A stretch of DNA of 64,000 nucleotides, taken from positions 1 through 64,000 of the forward strand of contig NZ_PIPY01000012.1 in NCBI RefSeq assembly GCF_003987065.1, read 5' to 3'. The stretch's first letter is position 1. Each line of letters opens with the position of its first letter. This DNA is from Pseudidiomarina insulisalsae. Its GTDB lineage: Bacteria; Pseudomonadota; Gammaproteobacteria; Enterobacterales; Alteromonadaceae. Below, one piece after another: positions 63,214 to 64,000 of the stretch. The notes below the pieces were generated by a model, which had not been told where the DNA came from, searched no databases, and worked only from the letters and a program-made list of their open reading frames with translations. The translations under genes and the position numbers were made by a program.

Positions 63214-64000
63214 TTACCGCAATTGAATGTCAAGCCAGACCAGGCGGTGATCAGATGAGCTCTCGCGCGACTCCACCAGCTCAGCTTTCGCTTCGCCTTC
63301 TCGCGGCCAGAACACTCCGCCATCAATAATCCGGATACCGTAGCTGGATGGCAACACATAATCAGCGCGTTTTCGCCAACTGGCCGTGTGCTCAACCGCC
63401 TGCGGATTTTCCGGCATGTTCTCCAGCCCGCCGGCACTGGTTGGCGTAAACGAGCCTTGAATCGCCGGGTGTTCCAGTAACTGTGCAATGGCTCCGGGAA
63501 TATTATCCGCACTTTCTACCGACGCATTCAAATCGCCGGCAATCACAAAGCGCTGCTCGTCTGCCAGACCGCCGCGCCGCCCTTGATCATCGTAAATAAA
63601 ATCATCATCCAGATGACTGACGTATTCCTGCCAGAAGCGGATCTCATCAAAGTTGCGCCGCCCATTACGGTTTTCCTCGCCGTCAAAGACAGGTGGCGTT
63701 GGATGGCTTACCAATAGGTGTAGCGCATAGCCGCTGACGTCAATTTTAACGTCCCAATGTGACTTTGCGCTTAACGGCATCTCCGCCCACGCCGCGGGGC
63801 TGTACCAGGGTTCATGCGTGCCTGGCAGCAACGGCTGCAAGGCGCCGGGCAGATCACGCCATTTAAAGTATTGGAAGGTTCGGGTCGCCTCCCGGTCAAT
63901 CGGAAAACGAGACAACACGGCCATTCCATACTGTCCCGGGTAGTTACCATAACCCCAGGCATCATCCCCGACTCCCGACGTTTTCCCATCGCGATTCAAA
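63214..64000 (-). CDS. Endonuclease/exonuclease/phosphatase-fold protein (5' end beyond window)
   Basis: C-terminal 262 residues of a larger protein; the frame is open through the right edge, and the TTG at 63999 is internal. EEP-family motifs seen are NYPGQYGMAVLS, LLVSHPTPPVFDG, IAGDLNA (catalytic Asp/Asn) and SSDHRLVW (catalytic Asp-His). In this branch, with RNGRRNFDEIRFWQEYV, proteins are usually large, exported, Mg2+-dependent phosphoesterases. It lies just upstream of the phoB promoter on the same strand; phosphate scavenging is possible, but no Pho box can be tested because its promoter is outside. Confidence 0.85.
   Translation of the reverse strand, partial: LNRDGKTSGVGDDAWGYGNYPGQYGMAVLSRFPIDREATRTFQYFKWRDLPGALQPLLPGTHEPWYSPAAWAEMPLSAKSHWDVKIDVSGYALHLLVSHPTPPVFDGEENRNGRRNFDEIRFWQEYVSHLDDDFIYDDQGRRGGLADEQRFVIAGDLNASVESADNIPGAIAQLLEHPAIQGSFTPTSAGGLENMPENPQAVEHTASWRKRADYVLPSSYGIRIIDGGVFWPREGEAKAELVESRESSSDHRLVWLDIQLR

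Overview
The window is a gene-dense stretch of a marine-type gammaproteobacterial chromosome. Gene content and order point to the Alteromonadales, and most resemble Idiomarinaceae; that placement is inference. Supporting signs are the bamD/rluD-pgeF-clpB-rrn block, the ygfB-pepP-ubiH-ubiI and zapA-ssrS blocks beside gcvTHP, a glutamine-dependent NAD synthetase next to glnB, a speBA operon, NhaD, and several exported amidohydrolases and peptidases that suit a peptide- and amino-acid-using marine cell. I saw no insertion sequence, prophage, CRISPR array or integron; this is largely core genome with small lineage-specific insertions.

Layout. 1-330: promoters and leader of an rRNA operon that runs leftward off the window. 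329-8503: phospholipid synthesis (pssA), heat shock (clpB with a sigma-32 promoter), pgeF, rluD, divergent bamD, then nadE overlapping glnB. 8578-19432: a DUF1285 gene with an orphan LuxR-type regulator, an exported amidohydrolase, pdxH, a malate/lactate-type dehydrogenase, pfkA, the arginine-to-putrescine operon speBA, tRNA-Phe, a LiaF-like/VOC pair and a secreted protein of unknown role. 19721-26696: a penicillin/AHL-acylase-like lipoprotein, a membrane diguanylate cyclase, an SDR and the Na+/H+ antiporter NhaD. 26704-36035 (minus): a LysR regulator, a large PD40-amidohydrolase, an S10 carboxypeptidase, an unusual Nramp-like transporter and a GAF-PAS-GGDEF-EAL protein. 36277-39541 (plus): a compact four-gene envelope cassette (TVP38/DedA-like, MGDG-synthase-like glycosyltransferase, YkoP-like protein, NodB-type deacetylase).

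39581-54176: gcvTHP with its own promoter, a divergent LysR, ubiI, ubiH, pepP, ygfB, then zapA, 6S RNA, an inserted amidohydrolase, fthC, rpiA and serA. Together these link one-carbon/glycine/serine metabolism, ubiquinone hydroxylation and folate salvage. 54242-63213: the phosphate regulon in three leftward transcription units (phoBR, pstS, pstCAB-phoU). Each has a recognisable Pho box exactly 10 bp upstream of a -10 element. The right edge holds a partial endonuclease/exonuclease/phosphatase-fold protein.

The best candidate for an incompletely described system is the envelope cassette at 36277-39541. Other notable points are a probable AUU start codon on the GAF-PAS-GGDEF-EAL gene, a terminator that seems to double as the promoter region of the LysR gene at 27639, and a roughly 100-bp palindromic element between pstS and pstC. 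All calls come from reading sequence and translations; no database search was possible.
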